64,000 nucleotides of DNA from Pseudomonas denitrificans (nom. rej.). GTDB taxonomy: Bacteria; Pseudomonadota; Gammaproteobacteria; Pseudomonadales; Pseudomonadaceae. Each line of letters starts with the position of its first letter. The stretch's first letter is position 1. A program made the translations under genes and the position numbers. This document shows, piece after piece, positions 21,653-30,077 of this stretch. The stretch spans positions 2,046,001 through 2,110,000 of the forward strand of contig NZ_CP043626.1 of the NCBI RefSeq assembly GCF_008807415.1. The letters are read 5' to 3'. The notes under the pieces were generated by a model, which ran no database searches, had not been told where the DNA came from, and was given only the letters and a program-made list of their open reading frames with translations.

Positions 21653-23002
21653 TCAGTGGAAGACGTCGAGGCTCGGCAACTGGTGCAAAGCCCAGCTGGC
21701 CTGCACCAGGCGATCCGCTTCGGCCTGGCTGCGCTGGCCGGCGAAGGCCAGCAGGCGGCGGAACTTGTCCTCCAGCTCGGCGCGGCTCAGGCCGTTGCTC
21801 GGGTCGCCCTTGGGCTCGTCGATGGCACCGTGCAGCTGGCGGCCGTCGGTGGTGAGCACGTCGACGCGACCCAACCAGCGCCGCGGGTAGGCGCCGTCCA
21901 CTTCAGGGTCGAGCTGCATGCTGACCTTCTCGCGGAAGGCCGAGACCTGGGCATCGCTCAGGGAGAATTCCTCGAACTCCACCAGACCGGCCTTGCCGTG
22001 CACGGCGATCAGGCCCAGCACGGTGCCCATGGAGAATTTCGCCTGGTGCACCGTCTGCGGCACGACTACGCGGCCGAGCACGTCGATCGCCCCCTGGTGC
22101 ACGCGGGTGGTGACCTTGGCGATGTCGCCATGGCTGAGCCCTTCACGCTGCATCAGGCCCAGCAGCGCATCGGCGGCGGGATGGGTGTGGCGGCAGGAGG
22201 CGTGGAACTTGTAGGAGGTCTCGCAGAGCGCCCAGCGGGTACCCAGGCCGTCCACCAGACGGCTCGGGTCGGCGTCGCTGGACATGCCGGCAGCCATGCC
22301 CTGCTCGCCTTCGAGGATGTTCTGGGCGCCGGTCAGGCCATCGGCCGTCAGGTAGGCGGCGAGCAGGCCGTCAGCGGCGGCTTTCGCAGTGTGCAGCTGC
22401 TTGGAGTCGGCGGCGTCGCGAAGGAACTCCCAGAGCCCGGCGGCCTGCGTGCCGGCGCTGCCCAGGCAGTTGACGAACTGCCGGCTGTCCAGGCCCAGCA
22501 ACTTGCCCACGGCCACTGCGGCGGCCAGGGTGCCGACCGTGGCGGTGGTGTGGAAGATGCGGTAGTGCGAGCGACCGAGGAACTCGCCGATGCGGATGCC
22601 CGCCTCATAGCCGGCAACGCTGGCGAGGATCAGTTCGCGGCCGGACTTGCCCAGCTCCTGCGCGGCTGCCAGGGCCGCCGGGAAGACCACGGTGGCCGGG
22701 TGCAGCACGGAGCTGTTGTGCAGGTCGTCCTGCTCCACCAGGTGCGAGCTGGCACCGTTGACCAGCGCGGCGAAGTACGCGGAGGTCGAGGTGCCGTCCA
22801 CCAGCACGCGGCTTTTACCGCTGGCCGGGCCCATGCGCTGCGCGTAGCGCTGGAACAGCGGGATCGGGTGGCGGTTCTGGCTGGCCAGGGCCGAGCCGAG
22901 CCAGTCGAGGAACAGCTCCTCGGTGTACTCGACCACGGACGTGGGCAGGTCTTCGTAGCGCAGGCCGGCAAGGAACTCGGCAAGGGCGTGGGTATTGTTC
23001 AT
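21653..23002 (-). CDS. MmgE/PrpD family protein of the itaconate cluster
   Basis: A 449-residue MmgE/PrpD-fold protein (2-methylcitrate dehydratase-like). Typical elements are DWLGSALASQNRHPIPLF, NGASSHLVEQDDLHNSSVLHP and KFHASCRHTHPAADALL. Members include dehydratases and cis-aconitate decarboxylases. A homologue sits at the same place in the P. aeruginosa itaconate cluster, where it accompanies but is not one of the three core enzymes. It may bring a side substrate (a hydroxylated or lactonised itaconate relative) into the route; the exact reaction is not known from sequence. Confidence 0.85.
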   Translation of the reverse strand: MNNTHALAEFLAGLRYEDLPTSVVEYTEELFLDWLGSALASQNRHPIPLFQRYAQRMGPASGKSRVLVDGTSTSAYFAALVNGASSHLVEQDDLHNSSVLHPATVVFPAALAAAQELGKSGRELILASVAGYEAGIRIGEFLGRSHYRIFHTTATVGTLAAAVAVGKLLGLDSRQFVNCLGSAGTQAAGLWEFLRDAADSKQLHTAKAAADGLLAAYLTADGLTGAQNILEGEQGMAAGMSSDADPSRLVDGLGTRWALCETSYKFHASCRHTHPAADALLGLMQREGLSHGDIAKVTTRVHQGAIDVLGRVVVPQTVHQAKFSMGTVLGLIAVHGKAGLVEFEEFSLSDAQVSAFREKVSMQLDPEVDGAYPRRWLGRVDVLTTDGRQLHGAIDEPKGDPSNGLSRAELEDKFRRLLAFAGQRSQAEADRLVQASWALHQLPSLDVFH

Positions 23003-23020
23003 TGTTCTTCTCGTCCCGGC

Positions 23021-24181
23021 TTAGAAGGAGCGCGGCAGTTCGAGCAGGTGCTCGGCCACGTAGGACAGGATCAGGTTGGTGGAGATCGGCGCCACCTGGT
23101 ACAGGCGGGTCTCGCGGAATTTGCGCTCGACGTCGTACTCGTTGGCGAAGCCGAAGCCGCCGTGGGTCTGCAGGCAGGCGTTGGCCGCTTCCCAGCTGGC
23201 CTTGGCAGCCAGGTACTTGGCCATGTTGGCGGCGGCGCCGGCGTTCTTGCCGCTGTCGTACTCCTGGCAGGCGCGCCAGCGCATCAGGTCGGCAGCCTCG
23301 ATCTCGATATGCGCCTCGGCGATGGGGAACTGCACGCCCTGGTTCTGCCCGATCGGGCGGCCGAACACCACGCGGTCACGGGCGTACTGGGCGGACTTCT
23401 CGGTGAACCAGCGGCCGTCGCCGATGCACTCGGCGGCGATCAGCGTGCGTTCGGCATTGAGGCCGTCGAGGATGTACTTGAAGCCCTTGCCTTCCTCGCC
23501 GATCAGGCTGCTGGCCGGCAGCTCCAGGTTGTCGAAGAACAGCTCGTTGGTCTCGTGGTTGACCATGTTGGCAATCGGCTGCACGGTCAGGCCGTTGCCG
23601 ATGGCTTCGCGCAGGTCGACGAGGAAGATCGACATGCCTTCGGACTTCTTCTTCACCTCGGCCAGCGGCGTGGTGCGGGCCAGCAGGATCATCAGGTCGG
23701 AATGCTGGATGCGCGAGATCCACACCTTCTGGCCGTTGATCACGTACTTGTCGCCCTGGCGCACGGCGGTGGTCTTGATCTTGGTGGTGTCGGTGCCGGT
23801 GGTGGGCTCGGTGACGCCCATGGACTGCAGGCGCAGTTCGCCGCTGGCGAGCTTGGGCAGGTAGTAGGCCTTCTGCTCGGCGCTGCCGTTACGCAGCAGG
23901 GTGAACATGTTGTACATCTGCCCGTGGATGGTGCCGGAGTTGCCGCCGCAGTGGTTCACCTCCTCGAGGATCACCGAGGCTTCGGCCAGGCCCAGGCCCG
24001 AACCGCCGTATTCTTCCGGGATCATCGCCGAGAGCCAGCCGGCTTCGGTCATGGCGCGGACGAAGTCCTCGGGGAAGCCTTTCTCTTCGTCGATCTTGCG
24101 CCAGTACTCGGCGGGGAACTCCGCGCACAGGGCGCGCACGCCGTCACGGATGGCCTGGAGTTCTTCGGGGGTGGACGTCAT
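23021..24181 (-). CDS. Acyl-CoA dehydrogenase of the itaconate cluster
   Basis: A 386-residue acyl-CoA dehydrogenase. Motifs: MGVTEPTTGTDTTKIKT (FAD/substrate loop, with Thr-rich variation), VINGQKVWISRIQHSDL, and LQTHGGFGFANEYDVERK near the C-terminus. The MCAD-type Glu position is APIST, so no Glu is there; a Glu in DGLNAERTLIA is a candidate base. It lies 18 bases upstream of the MmgE/PrpD gene and 47 bases after ich. The order matches the equivalent P. aeruginosa cluster. A C5 dicarboxyl-CoA such as methylsuccinyl-CoA is a plausible but unproven substrate. Confidence 0.87.
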   Translation of the reverse strand: MTSTPEELQAIRDGVRALCAEFPAEYWRKIDEEKGFPEDFVRAMTEAGWLSAMIPEEYGGSGLGLAEASVILEEVNHCGGNSGTIHGQMYNMFTLLRNGSAEQKAYYLPKLASGELRLQSMGVTEPTTGTDTTKIKTTAVRQGDKYVINGQKVWISRIQHSDLMILLARTTPLAEVKKKSEGMSIFLVDLREAIGNGLTVQPIANMVNHETNELFFDNLELPASSLIGEEGKGFKYILDGLNAERTLIAAECIGDGRWFTEKSAQYARDRVVFGRPIGQNQGVQFPIAEAHIEIEAADLMRWRACQEYDSGKNAGAAANMAKYLAAKASWEAANACLQTHGGFGFANEYDVERKFRETRLYQVAPISTNLILSYVAEHLLELPRSF

Positions 24182-24228
24182 CGAAACACCTCATGTCTTT
24201 CTTGTTGGAGGCACCGGAAGCGGTGCGG

Positions 24229-25056
24229 TCAGTCGAATTCCACTTCGCCGCGCTGGGCGATACCGGCGCCGTTGCCGGCCCAGACTTCGGCCTTGCCAGG
24301 GCCGCTCAGGCGGCCGCCGACGTCGAACGGTTCGGGGCTGATCAGCGGGCGCAGGCCACGGTAGGCATAGCGGCGCAGACGTGCCTGGGGGTTGGCGCGG
24401 CAGAACGCGCGCAGGTTCAGGGTGCCGATCAGCGGGCCGTGCACCACCAGGCCGGGGTAGCCCTCGGCCTCGGTGACGTAGGGCCAGTCGTAATGGATGC
24501 GGTGGCCGTTGAAGGTCAGCGCGGAGTAGCGGAACAGCAGGATCGGCGTCGGCTCTACTGCTTCACTCCAGTCCCCGGCGGGCAGTGCATCGCCGCTTGT
24601 GAGCTTGGGCGGAGTGGGCTCGCGGTAGACGATGTCCTGCTCCTCGCTGAACGCCAGGCGGCCGTCCTGGGTGAACTCGTGGCGCAGGGTGACGAACAGC
24701 AGCGAGCCGGTGCGGCCGTGCTTTTCCTCGACATTCAGGATGGTGGTGGTGCGTTTCGCCACGCCGCCGACACGCAGCGGCTCGTGGAACTCCAGGCGGC
24801 CACCGGCCCACATGCGGTTGCGCCCATCGGCCGGAGGCAGGAAGCCGCCCCGCGCCGGATGGCCGTCGGCGCCCAGGCCCGGCTCGGTCACTTCATCCTG
24901 GAAGAACATCCAGTGCCACAGCGGCGGCAGTGCCTCGCCGGCAGCCGGGGCGTCTTCGGCCAGGGTCACGGCCAGACGGCGGACCAGCAGCGTACTCAGT
25001 TCTTCCTCGCGCTCCTGGGAGCGGCCGATCCAGTCGGCGTAGGGTGAATCGCTCAT
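24229..25056 (-). CDS. ich: Itaconyl-CoA hydratase (MaoC/FAS1-dehydratase double hot-dog)
   Basis: A 275-residue protein with two hot-dog halves, like mesaconyl-C4-CoA hydratase: an N-terminal half including LPPLWHWMFFQDEV and GGFLPPADGRNRMWAGG, and a C-terminal half with LLFRYSALTFNGHRIHYDWP (Asn-His substrate loop) and YPGLVVHGPLIGTL. It would hydrate itaconyl-CoA to citramalyl-CoA. The start is ATG 25056 (MSDSPYADWIG), preceded by AGAGG; an upstream Met (MKMWIRR) would read through the promoter. It is the first gene of the operon, divergent from the LysR regulator. Confidence 0.88.
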   Translation of the reverse strand: MSDSPYADWIGRSQEREEELSTLLVRRLAVTLAEDAPAAGEALPPLWHWMFFQDEVTEPGLGADGHPARGGFLPPADGRNRMWAGGRLEFHEPLRVGGVAKRTTTILNVEEKHGRTGSLLFVTLRHEFTQDGRLAFSEEQDIVYREPTPPKLTSGDALPAGDWSEAVEPTPILLFRYSALTFNGHRIHYDWPYVTEAEGYPGLVVHGPLIGTLNLRAFCRANPQARLRRYAYRGLRPLISPEPFDVGGRLSGPGKAEVWAGNGAGIAQRGEVEFD

Positions 25057-25134
25057 TGCGGACCTCTTGGCAGGTTTGATGAACGGAGCATGCAACAGGG
25101 CTTGCGTTCGTCGAATCCACATTTTCATAATCCA

Positions 25135-25155
25135 GCGTTAGGCAATGCCTAACGC
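25135..25155. promoter_or_regulatory. Palindromic LysR operator between ich and its regulator
   Basis: A perfect 9-base inverted repeat, GCGTTAGGC and GCCTAACGC, separated by AAT. It contains the T-N11-A pattern of LysR boxes. It lies in the 155-base gap between the divergent ich and LysR genes and is the obvious site for autoregulation and operon control. Confidence 0.75.
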
Positions 25156-25211
25156 CATTTCTACACTTCAAGCCTAGCGCCGCTGTTGGTCGCTTCGCGG
25201 AGAACCGCCCC

Positions 25212-26126
25212 ATGCATTTCGACCTCGCCGACCTGCGGCTTTTCGCGCACATCGCCGAAGCCCCCAGCCTGACCCAGGGCGCCCGCCGCGCCCATCTCTC
25301 GGCGGCCGCCGCCAGCGCACGGATCAAGGCGCTGGAAGGCCAACTCGACTGCCGTCTGCTCTACCGCGACAACCGTGGTGTCGAGCTGACCCCGGCGGGC
25401 CAGCGCCTGCTGCAGCACGCGCGCCTGATCCTGCGCCAGGTGGACCACCTGAAAAGCGACTTCAGCGGCCAGGCCGGCGACCAGGTCGGGCACATCCGCA
25501 TCTTCGCCAACACCACGGCGGTCACCGAATTCCTCCCCGAACTGCTGGCGGACTTCCTCGCCGAGCGCCCCGGCGTCAGCGTCGACCTGCAGGAGCGGCT
25601 GAACCGCGACATCGTCCGCGCCATCCTCGACGGCTCGGCGGACTTAGGCATAGTCGCCGGCCCGGTGCGCGCCGAAGGCCTGCAGATCGTCCACTTCAGC
25701 ACCGACCGGCTGGTCCTCGCGGTAGCGCCCGACCATCCGCTTTGTGCCCTGCCCCGCCTGACCCTCGCCGACACCCTGGACTACCCGCACATCGCCCTGC
25801 ATGAAGGCAGCACCCTGCAGAGCTTCCTGCGCGAACGGGTCGAGCGCATGGGCGGCGACCTCAACCTGCGTATCCAGGTGGCCAGCTTCGAAGCCATCTG
25901 CCGGATGGTCGAGGCCGGGGTCGGCATCGGCGTGATTCCGGAGACCGCCGCCATCCGCCACAGCCGCACCATGAATCTGCGAATTCTGCCGCTGGACGAG
26001 CCCTGGGTGGTACGCGAACGCAGCGTGCTGCTGCGCGACCGCGAGGCCCTGCCGGCTTGTGCCCGCGCGCTGGTGGACCTGCTGCGCGGCATGCAGGAGG
26101 CCGGCTCAACCGAGCAGCCCCAGTGA
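25212..26126 (+). CDS. LysR-type regulator of the itaconate cluster
   Basis: A 304-residue LysR regulator. The N-terminal winged HTH covers about residues 1-62 (DLADLRLFAHIAEAPSLTQG, then SARIKALEGQLDCRLLYR). The effector domain begins at about 92 (GHIRIFANTTAVTEFLPE). It is divergent from ich with a palindromic box between, the same arrangement as the RipR/ItcR-type regulator of P. aeruginosa. It should activate the operon in response to itaconate or its CoA ester. Its 3' end overlaps the convergent MalT-like gene by 21 bases. Confidence 0.9.
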   Translation: MHFDLADLRLFAHIAEAPSLTQGARRAHLSAAAASARIKALEGQLDCRLLYRDNRGVELTPAGQRLLQHARLILRQVDHLKSDFSGQAGDQVGHIRIFANTTAVTEFLPELLADFLAERPGVSVDLQERLNRDIVRAILDGSADLGIVAGPVRAEGLQIVHFSTDRLVLAVAPDHPLCALPRLTLADTLDYPHIALHEGSTLQSFLRERVERMGGDLNLRIQVASFEAICRMVEAGVGIGVIPETAAIRHSRTMNLRILPLDEPWVVRERSVLLRDREALPACARALVDLLRGMQEAGSTEQPQ

Positions 26127-28523
26127 CTTGGCGCGGACGATGGCCTGGGTGCGCCGGCGCACGCCGAGCTTGACGTTGATCTTCTTGGCGTGGGTTTTCA
26201 CGGTGTTGAGCGAGATGAACAGGCTGTTGCCGATCTCCTGGTTCGACAGGCCCTCGGCGAGCAGACGCAGCACGGCCACTTCCCGCGCGGTGAGGCCGTG
26301 GGCGCTGTCCTCGGCCTCGCCGCTGGACGTCGGCAACAGGCTGGGCAGGCGCTCCGGGGCGATCTCGATCCGCAGGCTGTTCAAGGCATGTTCGGCCTCG
26401 CCCGCCAATGCTTGATAGCCAAGGGCCTGGCACTCTTCACGCAACTGCAGCAGACGGGCCCGCGCGGCGTCGATCCGGCCACAGCCGGCTTCCGCCAGCG
26501 CCAGCAGGTAACGCACGCGCTGCGGCAGTGACGGCGTATGCAGCGGTGCGACCCGCTCCGGGCGCTGTTCCAGCTCCCCGTCCAGCACCGTCGCCTCGTG
26601 GTGCAGGCGCAGCCATTGGCCCTGACGCGCCAGCAGGCGCAACTTGAGGCTTTCCAGCGACAGCCGGTAGCAATCGGGCTGCACATTCCAGCAGTGCATG
26701 CGGCGTTCGGCTTCCTCGCAGTAGCGTTGCGCGGACGCTGCGTCGCCGCTGCGCGAGGCCGCTTCGCCAAGGCCCAGCAGGCCGTGGAGGATGTAAGGGT
26801 CGGCGCAGGAACGCGCCAGGCCCAGCCCGCCTTCCAGCGCGGCCGCAGCAGCCATGGCATCGCCCTGCAGCAACCGCAGTTCGCCATCGAGGAAGGCCAG
26901 ACGCCCGCGCAGCAGCTCATGCCCCTCGCCGCTGGCCGGCAGCCGCTCGCGGCAAGCGTCCAGCAGGCTGCGGGCCTGTTCGCGCTCGCCGGCCAGCAGG
27001 CAAAGGCGCACGCGGTCGAAGTCGATCAGCACTTCGCTGGCCAGGCAGCCCTGGCGTCGCGCCAGCTCCAGCGCAGCCTGGAGGATACGTCGGGCCTGCG
27101 GCAGCGAGCCGGTGGCCATGTCCAGCCGCGCCAGGGTGGTCAGGCACAACAGGGTCGACCGCCAGTCGCGCGCCTCCAGGTCTTCGAGTGCCGCATTGCA
27201 GTGGTCGCGGGCCTGTTCGAGGCGGCCGTGCATGCCATCCAGCGCACCGCGCAGCGCCAGCCAGTTGGCCAGCAGGCGGCGGTTGCGCGGCGCCTGGGGC
27301 TGCGGCAGGAAGTTGCCCAGGCGCTCGATGCACTGGTGCGCTTCGTCCAGGCGCCAGCTGAACAGCAGCGCACGGGCGCTCAGGCTGATCAGCCGGGGGG
27401 TGCTTTCCAGCAGGGTCGCCGGCAGCCGCTCGCGCCACTCCAGCAGCAGGCCGAGGTGACGGCCGCTGAACAGCCAGTCCATGTCCAGGCGGTCCATGTA
27501 GCCGGCGGCGACTTCCGGCTGCCCGGCTTCCAGCGCCATCTCGATGGCTTCGTCCAGCCAGCCGGCCTGGCCCAGCACGCCACAGGCACGCAGGCGCAGG
27601 CGGGTCAGCGCCGGGCCCTGGAGATGGCACTGCAATGCCTTGGCCACCAGCGGCGGCAGGCGGAAGCAGCTGGCCTCGGCATCCAGGGCGAGGAAGAAGC
27701 CCTGCCCCTGTTGCAGGCGGTCGAAGAGCACGCCGCCCTGCTCTTCCCACAGGCTCGCGCAGATTTCCCGGTTGAAGCGCGGCAGGTAGGCAAGACCGCA
27801 GAGCATCGCGCCGGTCTCGGCATCGAGCCGGCCTAGCAGCTCCTGGGACAGGTAGGTACGCAGCCAGGAAGCCACCTCCCCCGGCGCGTGCACACCGTCG
27901 CGCGCGCTGAGCACCAGCCGCGCGCCAGCGCACCAGCCCTGGGTTGCGGCCCACAGGCGCTCGCGGCAGTCGGCGTCGTAGCCCTGCGCCAGCGCCAGCA
28001 GGTCGCATTCATCACGGCTGAACGCGAGACGCGCGGCGCCCAGCTCACAGAGGCGTTCATCCAGCAGCAGGCGCGAAAGGTTCCAGGCCGGGCGCTGGCG
28101 GCTGCTCACCAGCAGATACAGCGGTGCTTCTGCGAGACCGAGCAGGCGCTGTAGCCAGGCGTCGAGCTCGGGGTCGGCGGCTTGAGGGTAGTCGTCCAGC
28201 ACCAGCCACAGGGGTTGCCGGCGCGATTGCAGGGCCAGTTGCACGCTGGCCGGGTCACTGTCGATCAGGCCCAGCTGACGGGCGATCTGGGCGCAGCAAG
28301 CGCTCAGCGCCAGGGGCTGCCCGGCGAAGTCGAGCCAGACGCGGGCACAGCTCGACGGCAGGCGCTCCAGCACGGCGCGCGCCAGTGCGCTCTTGCCATA
28401 GCCAGCCGGGGCGCACAGCAGGTTCAGGCGTCGGGGCGACTCCAGCAGGGCGTGCAGCAGTGGCTCGCGGGGCAATTGCAGGGCGACCGGCGTGGCGGTG
28501 GCAATGGCGGGGAAACTGGACAT
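26106..28523 (-). CDS. Second MalT-like LuxR-family regulator, 805 aa
   Basis: Same architecture as the 902-residue regulator but clearly divergent: Walker A APAGYGKS (residues 38-45), WLVLDDYPQA as Walker B-like strand, a long helical sensor region, and a C-terminal LuxR HTH (GLTAREVAVLRLLAEGLSNQ, then SLNTVKTHAKKINVKL). The start ATG at 28523 gives MSSFPAIATATPVALQLPRE. The upstream gap contains motif copy E. It ends convergent with the itaconate LysR gene, overlapping by 21 bases. It may control the DUF1302/DUF1329 genes or share targets with the first regulator. Confidence 0.9.
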   Translation of the reverse strand: MSSFPAIATATPVALQLPREPLLHALLESPRRLNLLCAPAGYGKSALARAVLERLPSSCARVWLDFAGQPLALSACCAQIARQLGLIDSDPASVQLALQSRRQPLWLVLDDYPQAADPELDAWLQRLLGLAEAPLYLLVSSRQRPAWNLSRLLLDERLCELGAARLAFSRDECDLLALAQGYDADCRERLWAATQGWCAGARLVLSARDGVHAPGEVASWLRTYLSQELLGRLDAETGAMLCGLAYLPRFNREICASLWEEQGGVLFDRLQQGQGFFLALDAEASCFRLPPLVAKALQCHLQGPALTRLRLRACGVLGQAGWLDEAIEMALEAGQPEVAAGYMDRLDMDWLFSGRHLGLLLEWRERLPATLLESTPRLISLSARALLFSWRLDEAHQCIERLGNFLPQPQAPRNRRLLANWLALRGALDGMHGRLEQARDHCNAALEDLEARDWRSTLLCLTTLARLDMATGSLPQARRILQAALELARRQGCLASEVLIDFDRVRLCLLAGEREQARSLLDACRERLPASGEGHELLRGRLAFLDGELRLLQGDAMAAAAALEGGLGLARSCADPYILHGLLGLGEAASRSGDAASAQRYCEEAERRMHCWNVQPDCYRLSLESLKLRLLARQGQWLRLHHEATVLDGELEQRPERVAPLHTPSLPQRVRYLLALAEAGCGRIDAARARLLQLREECQALGYQALAGEAEHALNSLRIEIAPERLPSLLPTSSGEAEDSAHGLTAREVAVLRLLAEGLSNQEIGNSLFISLNTVKTHAKKINVKLGVRRRTQAIVRAKSLGLLG

Positions 28524-28600
28524 GGCGACACCCGTTATCGTTGTAGTTCGTGCTGCGTCGGGGTGTCAGAAGATCATTGCGGGGCGAGGCGGGACAATCG

Positions 28601-28629
28601 GTCGTTCGGACTAGCCGCAGGACTAGCCC
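28601..28629. promoter_or_regulatory. Candidate operator, copy E with a second half-site
   Basis: GTCGTTCGGACTAG at 28601-28614 is followed five bases later by a second GGACTAG half (28619-28626 as AGGACTAG). It is about 78 bases before the start of the 805-residue regulator gene, suggesting auto- or cross-regulation. Confidence 0.45.
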
Positions 28630-28632
28630 TGA

Positions 28633-28664
28633 CCCGGCGCCGCCACGAGAGTCGCGGCGCCGGG
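28633..28664 (-). terminator. GC-rich hairpin after the DUF1329 gene
   Basis: An 11-base perfect inverted repeat (CCCGGCGCCGC at 28633-28643, GCGGCGCCGGG at 28654-28664) 20 bases after the DUF1329 stop. No T run follows, so termination strength is uncertain. Confidence 0.5.
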
Positions 28665-28683
28665 CTGTTTCAGGCAGCGCGGA

Positions 28684-30048
28684 TCAGCGGATACCGGCGT
28701 TGCGCAGGGCCGCGGGGGTGAAGTCGCTCATGCTCGGCTGCGCGCTGTAGTCGATGCCACGCCGCGCTTCGTTGATCATCGCCATGGCCAGGTAGCGCCC
28801 GGCGATCAGGTCGTTCAGTGCGTTCACCGCGTACAGTGCCGTGCCTTGCTGGTAGTCGTTCACCGCGAAGCCTTCGCCAACGCGCCACAGCTGGCCGCGA
28901 CCGTCGTAGGCCTCGGACTCCACGGCCTGCCAGGTGTCCTCGTCGAAGTAGAAACGACGCGTGGCGTAGATGTGCCGCTGGTTCGGCTTCAGGGTCGCGA
29001 CTACTTCCCACACCCGGTGCAGTTCATAGCGGGTCAGGTCGGGGTTGACGTGGCCGGCCTGGAGTATGTCGGTGTACTTGAGCTTGGGCGACCACAGCCG
29101 GTAGTTGTTGTAGGGGATGTACATCTCCTTCTTGCCCACCAGTTTCCAGTCGTAGCGGTCCGGCGCGCCGTTGTACATGTCCGAGTCATCGGAGGTACGC
29201 ATGCCGTCGGCGGCGGTGCCGGGGCCGTCATAGGCCACCTGGGGAGCACGGCGGACGCGCCGCTGACCGGCGTTGTAGACCCAGGCCAGGCGGGGTTCCT
29301 TGACCTGGTCGATGGTCTCGTGGACCAGCAGCACATTGCCAGCCAGGCGTGCCGGCGCGGTGACGCGCTGCTTGTAGAAGAACAGGACGTTCTCGGTCTG
29401 TTTCGGATCCGCGTCCTTGAGGAGCTGCGGGTAGCTCAGGTCTTCCTCGAACTCGACCGCCGTGAACGAGCCGTTGGTTTGCGGTGTTGCCTGGGCGCTG
29501 AGGCGCCGCTGATTGGGGCCGCGATAACGGGTCAGGTGGTTCCAGACGACTTCCACGCCGTTCTTTGGAATCGGGAAGGCATAGTTGCGTCCCTGGAAGT
29601 TGGCCAGGCCATTGCCGCCGTCCACTTCTTCGGTATGCAGCGCACTGACCTTGGCGGCTTCATAGACCGTCTGCGGGCTGGCCGCCGTGCGGCGGGTGGT
29701 GTAAACCGGAATGCGGTAGGTGTCGGGATAGCGCTTGAACATGGCCACCTGGCCGTTGCTCAGCTTGTCCTTGTATTGCTGGGCCGTGGCGGCGGTGATC
29801 ACGAACAGGGGCTTGTCGTCCGGGAAGGGATCGCCGAGGAAACCGTTCTCCACCTTGGCAGCGCCCGGCTTCAGACCGCCATCCCAGGCCGGGATACTGC
29901 CGTCGGCATTACCGGCCTTCTCGCCACCCAGCGGCGTCAGGCTGGCACCCAGCTTGGCGGCTTCGTCAGCCGACACTGCGGCGTGTACCGAACTTGCCAG
30001 AAGGCTCAGACCGAGGATGGTGCCCTTCATCAAACTCATCATTTGCAT
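28684..30048 (-). CDS. DUF1329 periplasmic/outer-membrane protein
   Basis: A 454-residue secreted DUF1329 protein (LolB/LppX-like fold family). A signal peptide is visible (MKGTILGLSLLASSVHAAVS). Family features include GGEKAGNADGSIPAWDGG near the N-terminus and LVGKKEMYIPYNNYR, with HVNPDLTRYELHRVW and RRFYFDEDTWQAV in the C-terminal half. The ATG at 30048 has GGAG 6 bases upstream. DUF1329 genes travel with DUF1302 genes, here 29 bases upstream. In several pseudomonads such pairs are needed for handling hydrophobic substrates or their CoA-derived products at the envelope; the precise function is not settled. Confidence 0.88.
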   Translation of the reverse strand: MQMMSLMKGTILGLSLLASSVHAAVSADEAAKLGASLTPLGGEKAGNADGSIPAWDGGLKPGAAKVENGFLGDPFPDDKPLFVITAATAQQYKDKLSNGQVAMFKRYPDTYRIPVYTTRRTAASPQTVYEAAKVSALHTEEVDGGNGLANFQGRNYAFPIPKNGVEVVWNHLTRYRGPNQRRLSAQATPQTNGSFTAVEFEEDLSYPQLLKDADPKQTENVLFFYKQRVTAPARLAGNVLLVHETIDQVKEPRLAWVYNAGQRRVRRAPQVAYDGPGTAADGMRTSDDSDMYNGAPDRYDWKLVGKKEMYIPYNNYRLWSPKLKYTDILQAGHVNPDLTRYELHRVWEVVATLKPNQRHIYATRRFYFDEDTWQAVESEAYDGRGQLWRVGEGFAVNDYQQGTALYAVNALNDLIAGRYLAMAMINEARRGIDYSAQPSMSDFTPAALRNAGIR

Positions 30049-30077
30049 GCTGCTCTCCAGTTCTTGCGGGCGAAGGG

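Noticed and set aside
21236..24364. A plus-strand open frame of 1042 codons
   Set aside because: It runs antisense across ict, the MmgE/PrpD gene and an acyl-CoA dehydrogenase, all with clear family motifs. Its translation is rich in His, Gln, Val and Gly as expected for the complement of GC-rich coding DNA, and it has no domain.
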